From contig VBOX01000002.1 in the NCBI GenBank assembly GCA_005893265.1, positions 1 through 39,802 on the forward strand: DNA of 39,802 nt. The letters run 5' to 3'. The DNA comes from Candidatus Eiseniibacteriota bacterium. Lineage in GTDB: Bacteria; Eisenbacteria; RBG-16-71-46; SZUA-252. The notes below the pieces were generated by a model. That model searched no databases. It had not been told where the DNA came from and worked only from the letters and a program-made list of their open reading frames with translations. Position 1 is the first letter of the stretch. The number at the start of each line of letters is the position of its first letter. Below are positions 1 through 9,108 of the stretch, piece after piece. The position numbers and the translations under genes are program-made.

Positions 1-344
1 AAATGCTCCAGCACCACGGTCTCGCGATCGGAGCGCTTGGATTTCAAAGCGGCGATCTCGTGGAGCATGGCCTGGTATTCCTTGTTGGTCTTCACGTCCA
101 GGAGCTGGCGCTCGAGCTTCGTTCCCTCGCTCTGGACCACCTCGATCTCTTTCTCCTGCGCCCGGCGCTCGTGCCGGACGTGCTCCAGATCCTTCTTGGC
201 ACGCTCATGCGCGGCCTTCGCCTGATCCAGCGCGGCCTTCAGGGCCTCGCGCCTACGTGGAATTTCGTCCCGCTTGCGCTGGGCCTCCATCAGCTTGAGG
301 TCGTAGCGCTGGAGCTGAAGGAGCGCTTCGAGCTCAGGAAGCAT
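1..344 (-). CDS. C4-type zinc-ribbon / coiled-coil protein (CdsZ/DUF164-like), cut by window edge
   Basis: The minus-strand frame opens at ATG 344, behind a purine-rich GGGAGGGG Shine-Dalgarno, and runs off the left edge, so only the first ~114 residues are visible; the ORF track does not list it. The start MLPELEALLQLQRYD leads into a long Lys/Glu/Arg/Gln-rich heptad stretch that should form a coiled coil, and the segment VKTNKEYQAMLHEI is typical of the family that ends in a four-cysteine zinc ribbon (DUF164, zf-RING_7, CdsZ). The zinc ribbon itself would lie outside the window. Members are cytosolic; a nucleic-acid or translation-linked role is only suspected. Family assignment is fairly firm from the VKTNKEY motif, the role is not. 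Confidence 0.8.
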   Translation of the reverse strand, partial: MLPELEALLQLQRYDLKLMEAQRKRDEIPRRREALKAALDQAKAAHERAKKDLEHVRHERRAQEKEIEVVQSEGTKLERQLLDVKTNKEYQAMLHEIAALKSKRSDRETVVLEH

Positions 345-390
345 GCGCGCCCCTCCCTGCGGCCCGCCATCCCTCTCGCATCCCCGCCAA

Positions 391-425
391 TAAAAAACGG
401 GGAGCACGCCGGAGCGCGCTCCCCG
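391..425 (-). terminator. Rho-independent terminator after the tRNA pair
   Basis: Read on the minus strand, CGGGGAGC pairs perfectly with GCTCCCCG (8 bp, 12-nt loop) and is followed at once by TTTTTTA. It lies about 90 bases downstream of tRNA-Val and just before the zinc-ribbon gene, so it most likely ends the tRNA transcript. Confidence 0.85.
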
Positions 426-514
426 CGGGTATCCCCGGGGCTCGGCGGTCGCCGATTCGGCCCTCTCCGTACCTCGCCGGCCGAGACGCCGCAACCGACG
501 CGGCGGGTCGGCGA

Positions 515-590
515 TGGTGGGCGGTACAGGGATTGAACCTGTGACCTCTGGCTTGTGATACCAGCGCTCTCCCAGCTGAGCTAACCGCCC
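515..590 (-). tRNA. tRNA-Val (anticodon CAC)
   Basis: Complete cloverleaf: acceptor GGGCGGT pairs with ACCGCCC, D-arm TAGCTCAGCTGGGAGAGC, anticodon stem CTGGT/GCCAG around loop ATCACAA (anticodon CAC, reading GUG), T-loop GGTTCAATCC. Discriminator A is followed by an encoded CCA. It is co-oriented with, and 61 bases downstream of, the next tRNA. Confidence 0.95.
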
Positions 591-651
591 GTGCGATCGA
601 AACCAAGTACGAGGGTCCCTTCTCCGCGTGATGCTGGGGAAACGGGGCAAA

Positions 652-725
652 TGGGCCCACTTGGACTTGAACCAAGGACCACCCGGTTATGAGCCGGGCG
701 CTCTCACCAACTGAGCTATGGGCCC
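652..725 (-). tRNA. tRNA with CAT anticodon (tRNA-Met elongator or tRNA-Ile2)
   Basis: Acceptor GGGCCCA/TGGGCCC, D-arm TAGCTCAGTTGGTGAGAGC, anticodon stem CCCGG/CCGGG around loop CTCATAA, T-arm with GGTTCAAGTCC. The discriminator A is followed by TTG, so CCA is not encoded, unlike the four other tRNAs here. The CAT anticodon could belong to elongator tRNA-Met or to the tRNA-Ile whose C34 is made lysidine by TilS. The GGCTCATAACC anticodon arm resembles tRNA-Ile2 of other bacteria, but I cannot decide by eye. An initiator is unlikely because G1-C72 is paired. Confidence 0.92.
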
Positions 726-764
726 GAAGAAGATCGAAATCGTCGTAACGGACCCGAGCCCGGC

Positions 765-794
765 AGCCTAGCACCCGGCTTCCGGTCCGGTCAA
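765..794 (-). promoter_or_regulatory. Sigma-70 promoter of the tRNA pair
   Basis: On the minus strand TTGACC, an 18-base spacer, then TAGGCT. The predicted start is about 33 bases before the CAT tRNA. It lies in the gap after rpoD. A small GCGCC-CTG-GGCGC hairpin at 796-808, between rpoD and the -35, lacks a U-tract and could at most be a weak rpoD terminator. Confidence 0.65.
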
Positions 795-826
795 GGCGCC
801 CAGGGCGCTCCTGTTACCCCTGTCGA

Positions 827-2575
827 TCACATCATCTCCACGTAGCCTTTGAGCCTCCGGCTCCGCGTCGGATGACGGAGCTTGCGGAGCGCCTTGGCTT
901 CGATCTGGCGAATTCGTTCCCGCGTGACGTTGAACGTGGCGCCCACCTCTTCCAAGGTGCGGGGGCAGCCGTCATCCGTGAGCCCGAACCGCAAACGGAT
1001 CACCTTGGCTTCCCGCTTGCTCAGGGTTTCGAGCACCTCGTTCACTTCGTCCTTCAGCATGGAGAAGGCCGCTGCCTGCGCCGGGGAGACGACGCTCGTG
1101 TCCTCGATGAAATCGCCGAGGTTCGAGTCGTCATCCTCGCCGATCGGGCGATCCAGCGAGATCGGCTCCTGCGCCGCCTTCAGCACGCTCTTGATCTTGT
1201 CCACCGGAAGCTGAAGCTTGCCGGCGACCTCCTCCGGCGTGGGCTCCCTTCCCAGCTCCTGCACGAGGCGCCGCGACGTGCGCACGACCTTGTTGATCGC
1301 TTCGATCATGTGCACCGGCACGCGGATGGTGCGCGCCTGGTCCGCGATCGCGCGGGTGATCGCCTGGCGGATCCACCACGTGGCGTACGTCGAGAACTTG
1401 TAACCCTTCCGGTAGTCGAACTTGTCGACCGCGCGCATCAATCCAGAATTACCCTCCTGGATCAAGTCGAGGAACTCGAGCCCGCGGTTCGTATAGCGCT
1501 TCGCGATCGAGATCACGAGCCGGACGTTCGCTTCGATCATCTCGCGTTTCGCCTTGTCGCGCGCGATCTCGCCGGAGCGGATCTCGGTGTTGACCTCGCG
1601 GATCTGCTCGCGGGTCATCTTGCCGTCGACTTCGACCTTGCGGACCTTGCGGCGCGCGCTCTTCACGGCGCGCTCGAACTCGACCAGGTCCGGCATGGTA
1701 AGCCGGGACTCCTTCTCGACGTGCTTCAGGTCCTTCCGACTCTTCCGTGCGCGCTTCAGGAGAACATGCAGCTCTTCGGAGCTCCTGTCGTGGTGGCGCT
1801 CGAAATGGGTTACCTCCGACTCCGCCTCGCGGACGTCCAGCGCGAGCTGCTTCATCCGGGTCGCGAGCCGCTCGATCAGCCGCCCGTTGAAGTTGAGCGC
1901 GTAGAGATCGCGGAGAAGCTCTTCATCGGCCTGACGGACCTTCTCGACGTGCGCCCGGCGCTTGTCCTCCGAGCTTCGCGAGGTCGGCTTTTCCTGGAGC
2001 TTCACAAGCTTCGTGTGGAGCTGGCGCACCCGCTCCATCGCCTTCTGGGCGCGCGCCCGCTCCCGCTTCGGCGAATACTCGGGGTTCCAGTTGCCGAAAT
2101 CGATCTGCAGGAAATCCTCGACCCGCATCTTTCCCTGCTTGAGCCTCACGCCCATCGCAAGGAGCTCCTTGATGATCGGGGTCGAGCGGAAGAGCGCGGT
2201 GCAGATCTGGCGTTCCCCCGCCTTGATCCGCTTGGCGATTTCGACCTCCCCCTCGCGGTCGAGGAGCGGGACGCGCCCCATCTCGCGCAGGTACATGCGC
2301 ACGGGGTCGTCGTACCGCATCGGATGCTGGAGGAGCTGTTTCTCCTGCGGCCGCTTCTCCTCACGGCGCTTCAGCTTGAGCTTCTGCTGCGCCTCCTCGT
2401 GGCTGTCGAAAACGTCGACCTTGAGGTCGTTGAGCGCGATGTAGACCTCGTCCATATCCTCCACCGAGGCACTCTCGTCCAAAAACGCCTCGATCTGGTC
2501 GTGGAGCAGGTACTGCTGCTTGCCAGCCAGCCCCTTGAGCTCCAGGAGACGGTCCGTCTTCGCACGCTTCGGCAT
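827..2575 (-). CDS. rpoD: Primary RNA polymerase sigma factor (RpoD, sigma-70)
   Basis: This housekeeping sigma factor directs core RNA polymerase to -35/-10 promoters. The 582-residue product has region 1.1 at the N-terminus ([15 protein letters not shown]), region 1.2 ([16 protein letters not shown]), a charged non-conserved spacer, region 2 with [17 protein letters not shown] and the tryptophan-rich melting segment [14 protein letters not shown], region 3 and a region 4 helix-turn-helix ([17 protein letters not shown]). I chose ATG 2575 rather than the track's 2656 because AAGGAG lies 10 bases upstream and MPKRAKTD is a sensible start; the upstream extension falls across the dnaG stop. It is the last gene of rpsU-mutS2-dnaG-rpoD, 34 bases after dnaG. 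The TTGACN/TAGNNT promoters in this window are the sites it should read. Confidence 0.97.
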   Translation of the reverse strand: MPKRAKTDRLLELKGLAGKQQYLLHDQIEAFLDESASVEDMDEVYIALNDLKVDVFDSHEEAQQKLKLKRREEKRPQEKQLLQHPMRYDDPVRMYLREMGRVPLLDREGEVEIAKRIKAGERQICTALFRSTPIIKELLAMGVRLKQGKMRVEDFLQIDFGNWNPEYSPKRERARAQKAMERVRQLHTKLVKLQEKPTSRSSEDKRRAHVEKVRQADEELLRDLYALNFNGRLIERLATRMKQLALDVREAESEVTHFERHHDRSSEELHVLLKRARKSRKDLKHVEKESRLTMPDLVEFERAVKSARRKVRKVEVDGKMTREQIREVNTEIRSGEIARDKAKREMIEANVRLVISIAKRYTNRGLEFLDLIQEGNSGLMRAVDKFDYRKGYKFSTYATWWIRQAITRAIADQARTIRVPVHMIEAINKVVRTSRRLVQELGREPTPEEVAGKLQLPVDKIKSVLKAAQEPISLDRPIGEDDDSNLGDFIEDTSVVSPAQAAAFSMLKDEVNEVLETLSKREAKVIRLRFGLTDDGCPRTLEEVGATFNVTRERIRQIEAKALRKLRHPTRSRRLKGYVEMM

Positions 2576-2609
2576 TCGCTCGTTTCTCCTTCCGGTCTGG
2601 GCCGGTCCC

Positions 2610-4442
2610 TTAATGGATCGCGGAATGGCTGCTCCGCGTATGTAGCTTCGATGCAAGATCCCGCCGCTCGGCGATAAGCCTTCCCAGCGACCCCTCGTCC
2701 CGGCTCCGCTCCGCCTCGCGGATCGCCTGGTCCAGCACCTGGATGCTCGCCTTCAGCCGGCGCTCCTCCAGACGCTGGATCAGGTCCCGGGCCTCCTTGC
2801 GGGACGTCTCCACGGTCCTGCCTGCCTCCTGGGGTAGCTCGGCGAGGAGCGATCGGGTAAGTGGGCTTTGGGCCAAGAGATCGCGAAGCTCGTCCTGGAG
2901 CGGCGCGCGCCCTTCCCCAAACCATGGATTCAAAAGATCCCGAAGAGGTTCGCTCCGAAAACAGATAGCCCCACCCTGGTCAACGACTTCCGCGAAGGCA
3001 CCCTCCTCGGTCAGGACGCGGCCGGCCAGCTCCTGCTCGATCGGGTCGGCGGGTAGGGATATGGCCCCTTCGGTCGGGGGAGCGGCCCCAGCAGAGGCGG
3101 AAGCGCCCACGGGGCTTGGCGGGGGCGCTACCGGACGGGCTTTCGAGCCCTTCTTCCCCCGGCCCCCGGAGCCTCCCTGCACGGCCTCCATGAGAACGGC
3201 CTCTTCCAGGCCGAAGACCTCCGCCCCGCGCCGGAGCAGGAGCCGGCGTCGGATCGGATCCTCGATGCGCTCCAAGAGCCCCACAAATCTTCGTACCCTC
3301 AATTCCAGGCTAGGGTTCGCGCCTTCCCCACCCGCAAGCTTCGATTCCGCCAAGAAGCTGGGAACGTCCAGCGCCGTCGCGAGGCGCTCCTTCAACGCGC
3401 CCGCCCCCTCCTTCCGGAGGAAGGAATCCGGGTCCTCACCCCCCGGCAGCAACAGCACGCGCGTGTTCACGCCCGCCTGGAGCAGCGAGTCCAGCCCCCG
3501 GTCCGCGGCGCGCACGCCCGCGTCGTCACCGTCGTAGAGCAGGAGCACATCGACCTGGAGCCTTGCCAGGAGCCGCGCCTGATCCGGCGTGAGCGCGGTC
3601 CCGCACGTCGAGACCGCGTTCGTGAAACCGTTCGCGTGGAGCCGGATCACGTCGAGATAACCCTCGGAAACGATCGCCTCTCGATGCTCGCGGATGCTCT
3701 GCCGCGCGAGCGGGAGCCCGTAGAGGAGCCTCCCCTTACGAAAGACCGGCGTCTCAGGCGAGTTGAGATACTTCGGCGTGTCCGATTCCGCGATGGCCCT
3801 TGCTCCGAAGCCCGCGATCTTTCCCGCGCCGGTCGCGACCGGGAAGAGAATCCGGTTTCGGAACCGGTCATAGTGTCCGCTGCCGTCCCCGCGACGCAGG
3901 ATGAGCCCCGCCTGTTCCATCACGGCCGCTGGCAGGAGCTTGGAGAGCGCGGTCAAGAGCCCGTCCCAACGCTCCGGAGCCCATCCGATCTCGAATCGCG
4001 TGAGCCACGGTTCCTCGAACCCGCGCCCCGCAAGATAGGCGCGCGCCGCCGCGGCGCCCTCACCGTGAAGGCTCGCCTGGAAGAAATCCCGCGCGAGCGC
4101 GTTGGCCTGATGGAGCCGGTCGAACATCTCTTCGCCCGGGACGCGCTCCTGCTTCGGCATCTCGATCCCGGCGCGGTCCGCTAGCATACGGAGCGCCTCG
4201 GGAAACGTGACCTTCTCGGTCTCCATCACGAACGCGAAGGCATCCCCCCCGCGGCTGCAGCCGAAGCAGTGCCAGATCTGACGGTCCGGCGTCACGGTGA
4301 ACGACGGGGTCTTCTCCGTGTGAAAGGGGCAGAGCCCCTTGAACGAGCGCCCCGCGCGCCTGAGCTCGACGCGCTCGCCGATGAGCTGGACGATGTCGGT
4401 CGCGTCCCGAACACGCTCGCGGACTTCTTCGCCGATCCGCAT
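2610..4442 (-). CDS. dnaG: DNA primase DnaG
   Basis: DnaG makes the RNA primers for the replication fork with DnaB helicase. Visible in order: the N-terminal CHC2 zinc finger (CPFH ... CFGC, residues ~38-62), the primase core, the TOPRIM fold with its glutamate in VSEGYLDV and the acidic motif LLYDGDDAG, and a C-terminal helicase-interaction region. A low-complexity Gly/Ser/Ala/Pro linker (~430-460) separates core and C-terminus. Length (610 aa) is normal. Two in-frame ATGs exist; I prefer 4442 over 4448 because AGGA then sits 9 rather than 3 bases away. Its start follows the mutS2 stop by about 11 bases and rpoD follows by 34, the classic macromolecular-synthesis arrangement. Confidence 0.97.
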   Translation of the reverse strand: MRIGEEVRERVRDATDIVQLIGERVELRRAGRSFKGLCPFHTEKTPSFTVTPDRQIWHCFGCSRGGDAFAFVMETEKVTFPEALRMLADRAGIEMPKQERVPGEEMFDRLHQANALARDFFQASLHGEGAAAARAYLAGRGFEEPWLTRFEIGWAPERWDGLLTALSKLLPAAVMEQAGLILRRGDGSGHYDRFRNRILFPVATGAGKIAGFGARAIAESDTPKYLNSPETPVFRKGRLLYGLPLARQSIREHREAIVSEGYLDVIRLHANGFTNAVSTCGTALTPDQARLLARLQVDVLLLYDGDDAGVRAADRGLDSLLQAGVNTRVLLLPGGEDPDSFLRKEGAGALKERLATALDVPSFLAESKLAGGEGANPSLELRVRRFVGLLERIEDPIRRRLLLRRGAEVFGLEEAVLMEAVQGGSGGRGKKGSKARPVAPPPSPVGASASAGAAPPTEGAISLPADPIEQELAGRVLTEEGAFAEVVDQGGAICFRSEPLRDLLNPWFGEGRAPLQDELRDLLAQSPLTRSLLAELPQEAGRTVETSRKEARDLIQRLEERRLKASIQVLDQAIREAERSRDEGSLGRLIAERRDLASKLHTRSSHSAIH

Positions 4443-4453
4443 GGTCATGGTTC

Positions 4454-6865
4454 CTATCCGAGGATCACGATCGTGACCCCGGTCCCTCCCTCGCGGAGCT
4501 CGCCCAAGCGAAACTCCTTCACGGTCGGCTGCTCTTTGAGCCAGCGCTTCATGCTGTCCCTCAGGATTCCCTTGCCCTTGCCGTGGATGATGCGGGCGCT
4601 GTCCACGCCGCCCATGATCGCGTTCTCGAGAAATACCTCGACCGCGCGGATGGCGTCGTCCGGCTCAAAGCCGCGCACGTCGATCTCGCGTGGGACCTCG
4701 GGGATCTCGATCTCCTGACGGAGCGGGGCCCTTGCCCCGGCCACAGCCGCGCGGCCTGCCTCGCCGCCGGGCGCCGGTTGGTTCGTCGCCCCCTCGTCCC
4801 GGCGCAGGGTTCCGATCGGAAGCACCGCCGTGGCGCGCCCGATCTTCACCCGAACGCGTCCATCCTGATCCGGACTCGAGAGCGCTACCCCTTCCGTCTG
4901 GAGCGCGGGCACGTAGACCTTGTCCCCTTCGCGCACCCGCTCGACCGGGGCGCCCCGATCGGGCCCCGCGGTCCATTCCGTCTCCGCGTCGATCGATTCG
5001 GATACCTCGCGCGCGAGCCCGCGCGCTTCCTCGAGCGTCTCGGCGCTCGCACGCCGGTCCGCCCGAAGCTTCTTTCGGTAGTCGTCGATCTGGCTCTCGA
5101 GCTTCCGGAGCAGATCGCGCCGCGCTTCCAGCTCGGCCTGCTTGCGCTCGCGCCGCTCCGCCTCCAGGCGCGAGAGCGCGGTCTTGAGCTCCCCTTCGCG
5201 CTCCGCGAGCCTCATCCGCGTCTGCGAAAGCTCCTCGCGTTCCCGGGCGACGTCCCCTTTGAGGCGTCCCAGCTCCTCGATCAGGGCCCCCAGATCGCGC
5301 TCGCCGCGCGGCAGAAGCTCACGCGCGCGCTCGAGCACTCCGCGATCCATGCCGAACCGTTCCGCCACCTGGATCGCGCGGCTCCTTCCCGGAACCCCGA
5401 CGATCAGCGTGAATCTCGGCTTGAGCGTCTCCTCGTCGAACGCCATCGAGGCATTCCGGATACCGGCGGCCTCCTGCGCGAACGACTTGAGCGCGCCGTG
5501 GTGCGTCGTCGCCAAGCAGAGCGTCCTCCGCTCGAGCAGCCGCTCGAGGATCGCCTGCCCCAGCGCCGCGCCCTCGGTCGGATCGGTCCCCGATCCCAGC
5601 TCATCCAGGAGCACCAGGCTCCGCGGGGTCGCGACCGAGATCGCCTCCGAGACCCGACGCACGTGCGAGAGGAAGGTGCTCACGTCCTCCATGAGGGATT
5701 GCTCGTCGCCGATATCGCAGACCACGTGGTCGAACCAGGGAACCGTCGTACCCTCCGCGGCCGGGATCGGCAGGCCGGCCATCGCGAGCAACGCCGAGAG
5801 CCCGATGGTCTTGAGCGCGACTGTCTTCCCTCCCATGTTCGGGCCGGTCACCAGCAAGAGCGGGGATTCACGATCCAGCTCCAGATCGAGCGGCACCGGC
5901 GAAGACTCCATCTCGCCGCGCGCATGGCGCTCGACCAGGATCGGATGCCGCGCCCCCCGCAGCATGAGCGAGCGCTCCTCGGTGAGCGCGGGCAGGGTCC
6001 CGTCCACGGCCTGCGCCCACGCGGAAACCGCCTGCGCCGCATCCAGGCCCGCGAGGCACGCCAGGTTCCCCGCGAGCGCCTGACGGTCCCGCCGTGCGAG
6101 ACCGCTCAGCTCGCGCAGGATCCGGTTCACCTCCCGCAGCTCGTCGATGAAAAGATCCGCGAGCTGGCTGTTCGCCTCCGCGGCTTCGCGCGGCTCGAGG
6201 AACACGGTGGTCCCCGTTCCTGAGTAACCGAGCGCGACGCCCGGAACCTGCCGCCGCTGCGAAGCGGGCACCGCGATCGCGTAGCGGCCCTCCCTCAGCG
6301 TGACAAAGCTCTCCGCGATTCCCATGCCGCGCAGGATCGCCTCGAGCCTCTGCGCCAGACGCTCCCGCAGCGCTTGAATCGAGCGGCGAATCCTGGCCAG
6401 GTCGGCGCTCGCGTCGTCGCGGACCTCCCCGGACGGCTCAAGCGTCCTGCCCAGCTCGCGATGAAGCTCCGGGAGCGGCTCGAGCTCACCCAGCAGCCTC
6501 GAGAGGCCGGGCGTTTCCTTCCGGTTCTTTCGGACCCACGCGTGGGCAAGGCTCGTCTGATCGAGAAGGAGGCGGAGCTGCCACAGCTCTGCCCCTGCGA
6601 GGACGGCACCTTCTGTTTCCAGCTGCTCGAGCAAGGGACCTACGTCCGGCACGGTGCCGGCGGGCGGCTCATCCCCGGTCCCAGCCAGAGAGATCAAATC
6701 GCCGTAAAGCTCCTGGTCCCGGCGTGCGTCGTCCAAGTGGACGTGGCACCGGATCCCGAGCACACGATCCCGTCCGGGAGCGGAACGCGTCCGCCCCGCG
6801 ATCGTCGTGATGACGGCGGGGAACTCCAGAACTTGTTGCGCGTGACCTGGAGGGCCGGATTCCAA
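4454..6865 (-). CDS. mutS2: Endonuclease MutS2 with C-terminal Smr domain
   Basis: Full-length MutS2 (803 aa). It lacks the MutS mismatch-recognition domain. It has a MutS core with coiled-coil lever, the ABC-type ATPase with Walker A GPNMGGKT (~341-348), Walker B/signature LLDELGSGTDPTEG, a long charged coiled coil (~520-620), a KOW-like segment (~650-700) and the Smr nuclease domain (EIDVRGFEPDDAI ... IIHGKGKG) at the end. Known members suppress homologous recombination or act on collided ribosomes (MutS2/RqcU); which applies here cannot be told. No ATG or GTG lies near the N-terminus; TTG 6865 with GGGGAG 10 bases upstream is the best start and matches family N-termini. It sits between rpsU and dnaG, an insertion into the usual rpsU-dnaG-rpoD operon. 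Confidence 0.93.
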   Translation of the reverse strand: MESGPPGHAQQVLEFPAVITTIAGRTRSAPGRDRVLGIRCHVHLDDARRDQELYGDLISLAGTGDEPPAGTVPDVGPLLEQLETEGAVLAGAELWQLRLLLDQTSLAHAWVRKNRKETPGLSRLLGELEPLPELHRELGRTLEPSGEVRDDASADLARIRRSIQALRERLAQRLEAILRGMGIAESFVTLREGRYAIAVPASQRRQVPGVALGYSGTGTTVFLEPREAAEANSQLADLFIDELREVNRILRELSGLARRDRQALAGNLACLAGLDAAQAVSAWAQAVDGTLPALTEERSLMLRGARHPILVERHARGEMESSPVPLDLELDRESPLLLVTGPNMGGKTVALKTIGLSALLAMAGLPIPAAEGTTVPWFDHVVCDIGDEQSLMEDVSTFLSHVRRVSEAISVATPRSLVLLDELGSGTDPTEGAALGQAILERLLERRTLCLATTHHGALKSFAQEAAGIRNASMAFDEETLKPRFTLIVGVPGRSRAIQVAERFGMDRGVLERARELLPRGERDLGALIEELGRLKGDVAREREELSQTRMRLAEREGELKTALSRLEAERRERKQAELEARRDLLRKLESQIDDYRKKLRADRRASAETLEEARGLAREVSESIDAETEWTAGPDRGAPVERVREGDKVYVPALQTEGVALSSPDQDGRVRVKIGRATAVLPIGTLRRDEGATNQPAPGGEAGRAAVAGARAPLRQEIEIPEVPREIDVRGFEPDDAIRAVEVFLENAIMGGVDSARIIHGKGKGILRDSMKRWLKEQPTVKEFRLGELREGGTGVTIVILG

Positions 6866-6964
6866 TGGAACCGGGCTCCCCGATGGCTCGCGCCTACGTG
6901 AGTTCGTAATGTCTATTCGTCCGGAGTGTGGTGTCGGTGACGAAGCTTCGGCCCAAGTGGGTAA

Positions 6965-6994
6965 GCGGGAAATCGGCCCCCGCCGATTTCCCGC
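6965..6994 (-). terminator. 13-bp perfect hairpin between rpsU and mutS2 (possible attenuator)
   Basis: GCGGGAAATCGGC and GCCGATTTCCCGC form a perfect 13-bp stem with a 4-base loop, 20 bases after the rpsU stop and 99 bases before the mutS2 start. No U-tract follows on either strand, so it is not a textbook terminator. A partial stop or RNA-processing site that lets rpsU be expressed above mutS2-dnaG-rpoD is the natural reading, by analogy with the E. coli rpsU-dnaG-rpoD operon. Confidence 0.5.
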
Positions 6995-7014
6995 GTTCTG
7001 CCGGTGGTCCGGAT

Positions 7015-7206
7015 CTATTCCGCTTTCATCCGGGCCATCATCTTTCTTTTCGCGGCGTTTAGCTTGCGCTTACGCCGCTCGCTCGGTTTTTCGAAGTGCT
7101 GATGACGACGCAAATCCGCGAGAACTCCTGCCTTCTCACACTTCTTCTTGAACCGGCGAAGGGCACTCTCGAAGGATTCACCTTCCTTTACCCTGATGCC
7201 GGGCAT
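7015..7206 (-). CDS. rpsU: 30S ribosomal protein S21
   Basis: A 63-residue, strongly basic protein with the S21 pattern: [21 protein letters not shown] at the start, the central [14 protein letters not shown], and a Lys/Arg/Ala tail. S21 binds the 30S platform near the anti-Shine-Dalgarno end of 16S rRNA and helps initiation. AGGAGG lies 11 bases before the ATG. It is the first gene of the operon, with a strong promoter about 90 bases upstream. The roughly 80-base leader contains a short AACCC/GGGTT hairpin next to the Shine-Dalgarno that could affect its access (inference). Confidence 0.96.
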   Translation of the reverse strand: MPGIRVKEGESFESALRRFKKKCEKAGVLADLRRHQHFEKPSERRKRKLNAAKRKMMARMKAE

Positions 7207-7293
7207 CCTATGAATCGCCTCCTAACCCTGGTTTGGGGTTCCCTTCAATCCTCCATGACTGCCTTAGTGGGCAGCATCCGCCTAACACTAATA

Positions 7294-7322
7294 AAGATAC
7301 CCCGAATGGGCGCTGATGTCAA
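7294..7322 (-). promoter_or_regulatory. Sigma-70 promoter of the rpsU-mutS2-dnaG-rpoD operon
   Basis: On the minus strand a consensus TTGACA, exactly 17 bases, then TATCTT. The expected start is near 7287, about 80 bases before rpsU. The surrounding 7207-7340 gap is clearly richer in A+T than its neighbours, as expected of a promoter region, and it separates the operon from the broken rsmE upstream. Confidence 0.85.
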
Positions 7323-7339
7323 CATGAACCTAATTCACA

Positions 7340-7968
7340 TTACCGTAACGAGTTTCGGGCAAGGCTGATAAGTGCCAGAGCCGCCGTTTCTGTCGTTAAT
7401 CTGCTGGGACCTAATGAGATAATCGAAAAGTGCTCCTCTTGGAGCAACCGGCGCTCCCCTTCGGTATATCCTCCAGGAGGTCCAATCGCCAATGTTACTG
7501 GGTCTTCCGAGGTTTTCACGAGAGCAGGAGTCGGCTCTTCTCCGGCGGGATCGGCCGCGAACCTGAGGCCCGAGGGCAGGTGTTTGAGAGCCTCCCCGAG
7601 GGAGCCCGAGGACCGCATCTCGGGCAGCCGGGTCCTACGGGATTGCTTGAGCCCTGCCCGGGCGATCCGCCCGAGCCGCCCGAGGCGCGGGGATTTGAGG
7701 GCGGCCCGCCCGCTCCGCTCACACACGACGAAGTCGAACGCGTTCACGCCGAGGGGAACGCCATGGGCCACGACCTCGTCGACATCCCCCGAGTCCGGCA
7801 AGCCCACCAGCCGTCGATCGCCTGAAACGGCGTCCCTTCCTTGGCGCGATGGACGCGGAGAAGATGGTGCGACTCGTCGGGGCTCAGCTTGAGACGATCG
7901 GATCCAACCGATGCCGGGTCCACCCAGAAGAGCGTATCCGGACGCCGGCGCTCCGCCAAATCAGCCAC
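7340..7968 (-). pseudogene. rsmE: 16S rRNA m3U1498 methyltransferase RsmE, broken by an internal frame-shifting deletion
   Basis: RsmE methylates U1498 of 16S rRNA. The first ~50 residues (GTG start; HHLLRVHRAKEGTPFQAIDG, the PUA-like N-domain) are in one frame. From about 7810 the match moves to another frame: VGLPDSGDVDEVVAHGVPLGV, KQSRRTRLPEM and the SPOUT knot motifs GPPGGYTEGE and LGPSRLTTETAAL, ending at TAA 7340. Family members have ~30-35 residues between the two blocks; here they are missing and the frame is lost, so about 100 bases seem deleted. The knot motif reads GPPGG where GPEGG is usual. The start overlaps the dnaJ stop by 8 bases (GTGGCTGA), so it is the last gene of the heat-shock operon. 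It is either a decayed gene or a sequence error. Confidence 0.85.
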
Positions 7969-9106
7969 CGCCCCGGGGACGATGCGGTGGGGGCGCCTTC
8001 GATTCAGGCAGCTCCTCGAGCTCCATGAAGAGCTTCCTCCCGCGTTCGGAGATCTTGGTGGGTGTCTGGACGGTCACCTTAACAAGCAGGTCGCCCGTGC
8101 CGGATCGCTGGAGGCTCTTGAGACCCTTCCCGCGCAGCCGAAGCACTTGACCCGACTGGATGCCCTGGGGGATATCCACCTTGGCTTTGCCCCCCAGCGT
8201 GGGCACTTCGATCTTCCCACCGAGCGCGGCGCGGGCCGCGCTGATCGGGACCTCGACGATGAGGTCCTCGCCGTCCCGCGCGAACACCGGATGCTCGATC
8301 TCCTCGATATGTGCGATGAGATCCCCCGGCGGTCCGCCGCGAACCCCCGCGTCACCCAGCTTCCGGAGAGGGATGTAGTTTCCGTTCATGACCCCCGGCG
8401 GGACCCGGATGGTGATCTCCTCTTGCGTCCTCACGCGCCCGTCGCCCGAGCATGTGGGACACGGATCTTCGATCACCGTTCCTTCGCCCTGGCATCGGTC
8501 GCACGTGGTCACGCTGATGAGCTGGCCGAAGAGCGACCTCTGCACGGCACGGACCTGGCCCGAGCCGTGGCAGACGGGGCACGTGCGCTTGGCCGTACCC
8601 ACTTTGGCGCCGGTGCCGCCGCACACCGAGCAAGGTGTCATGCGCCGGATCTTGATCCGCTTCTCGACGCCGGTCGCGATTTCCTCCAGCGTAAGCGGCA
8701 GGCGGATTTCGAGATTCCGCCCGCGCCGCTCGCTGGGGCCGGCGCGCCGCCCACCCATCTGCGACTCGAATACGTCCCCAAAGCCCCCGCCCATGCCGCC
8801 GAAGTCGCGCATGAACGCGCGGAGGGCGTCGGCGAGATCGAAGCCTTCGAACTCCGCGCCCCCCCCGCCACCGGCGGGTGCGCCCGCGGCATGGCCGAAA
8901 CGATCGTAGTGGGCGCGCTTCTCCGGGTCGTGAAGAACTTCGTAGGCTTCGGCGACCTCCTTGAAGCTCTCTTCGGCCTTCTTATCGCCTGGATTGCGGT
9001 CCGGGTGGAATTTCATCGCGAGCTGCCGATAGGCCTTCTTGAGATCGTCATCCGTCGCCGTTCGGGGAACACCGAGGATTTCGTAGTAATCCCGTCGCGT
9101 CGTCAG
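7961..9106 (-). CDS. dnaJ: Chaperone DnaJ (Hsp40), apparent CTG start
   Basis: DnaJ stimulates the ATPase of DnaK and delivers substrates. The J-domain is complete only if translation starts upstream of the track's ATG 9016: [23 protein letters not shown] precedes MKFHPDRN, which carries the essential HPD. No ATG, GTG or TTG opens that stretch; CTG 9106, with GGGGAGG 7 bases upstream and 2 bases after the grpE stop, is the only well-placed candidate. A Gly-rich region (~60-95), four zinc motifs ([32 protein letters not shown]) and two beta-barrel client domains follow, giving 381 residues, normal for the family. Alternatives are a base error in the start codon or a true short protein. Confidence 0.94.
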   Translation of the reverse strand: MTTRRDYYEILGVPRTATDDDLKKAYRQLAMKFHPDRNPGDKKAEESFKEVAEAYEVLHDPEKRAHYDRFGHAAGAPAGGGGGAEFEGFDLADALRAFMRDFGGMGGGFGDVFESQMGGRRAGPSERRGRNLEIRLPLTLEEIATGVEKRIKIRRMTPCSVCGGTGAKVGTAKRTCPVCHGSGQVRAVQRSLFGQLISVTTCDRCQGEGTVIEDPCPTCSGDGRVRTQEEITIRVPPGVMNGNYIPLRKLGDAGVRGGPPGDLIAHIEEIEHPVFARDGEDLIVEVPISAARAALGGKIEVPTLGGKAKVDIPQGIQSGQVLRLRGKGLKSLQRSGTGDLLVKVTVQTPTKISERGRKLFMELEELPESKAPPPHRPRGGG

Positions 9107-9108
9107 AC

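Noticed and set aside
334-774. 146-residue minus-strand ORF across the tRNA pair
   Set aside because: It contains translated tRNA sequence (SSVGESARL, SSAGRALVSQARG types), a frequent false prediction.
872-2677. 601-residue plus-strand ORF opposite rpoD
   Set aside because: It is the antisense shadow of rpoD, rich in Arg/Leu/Asp/His as reversed GC-rich genes are, and has no recognisable domain.
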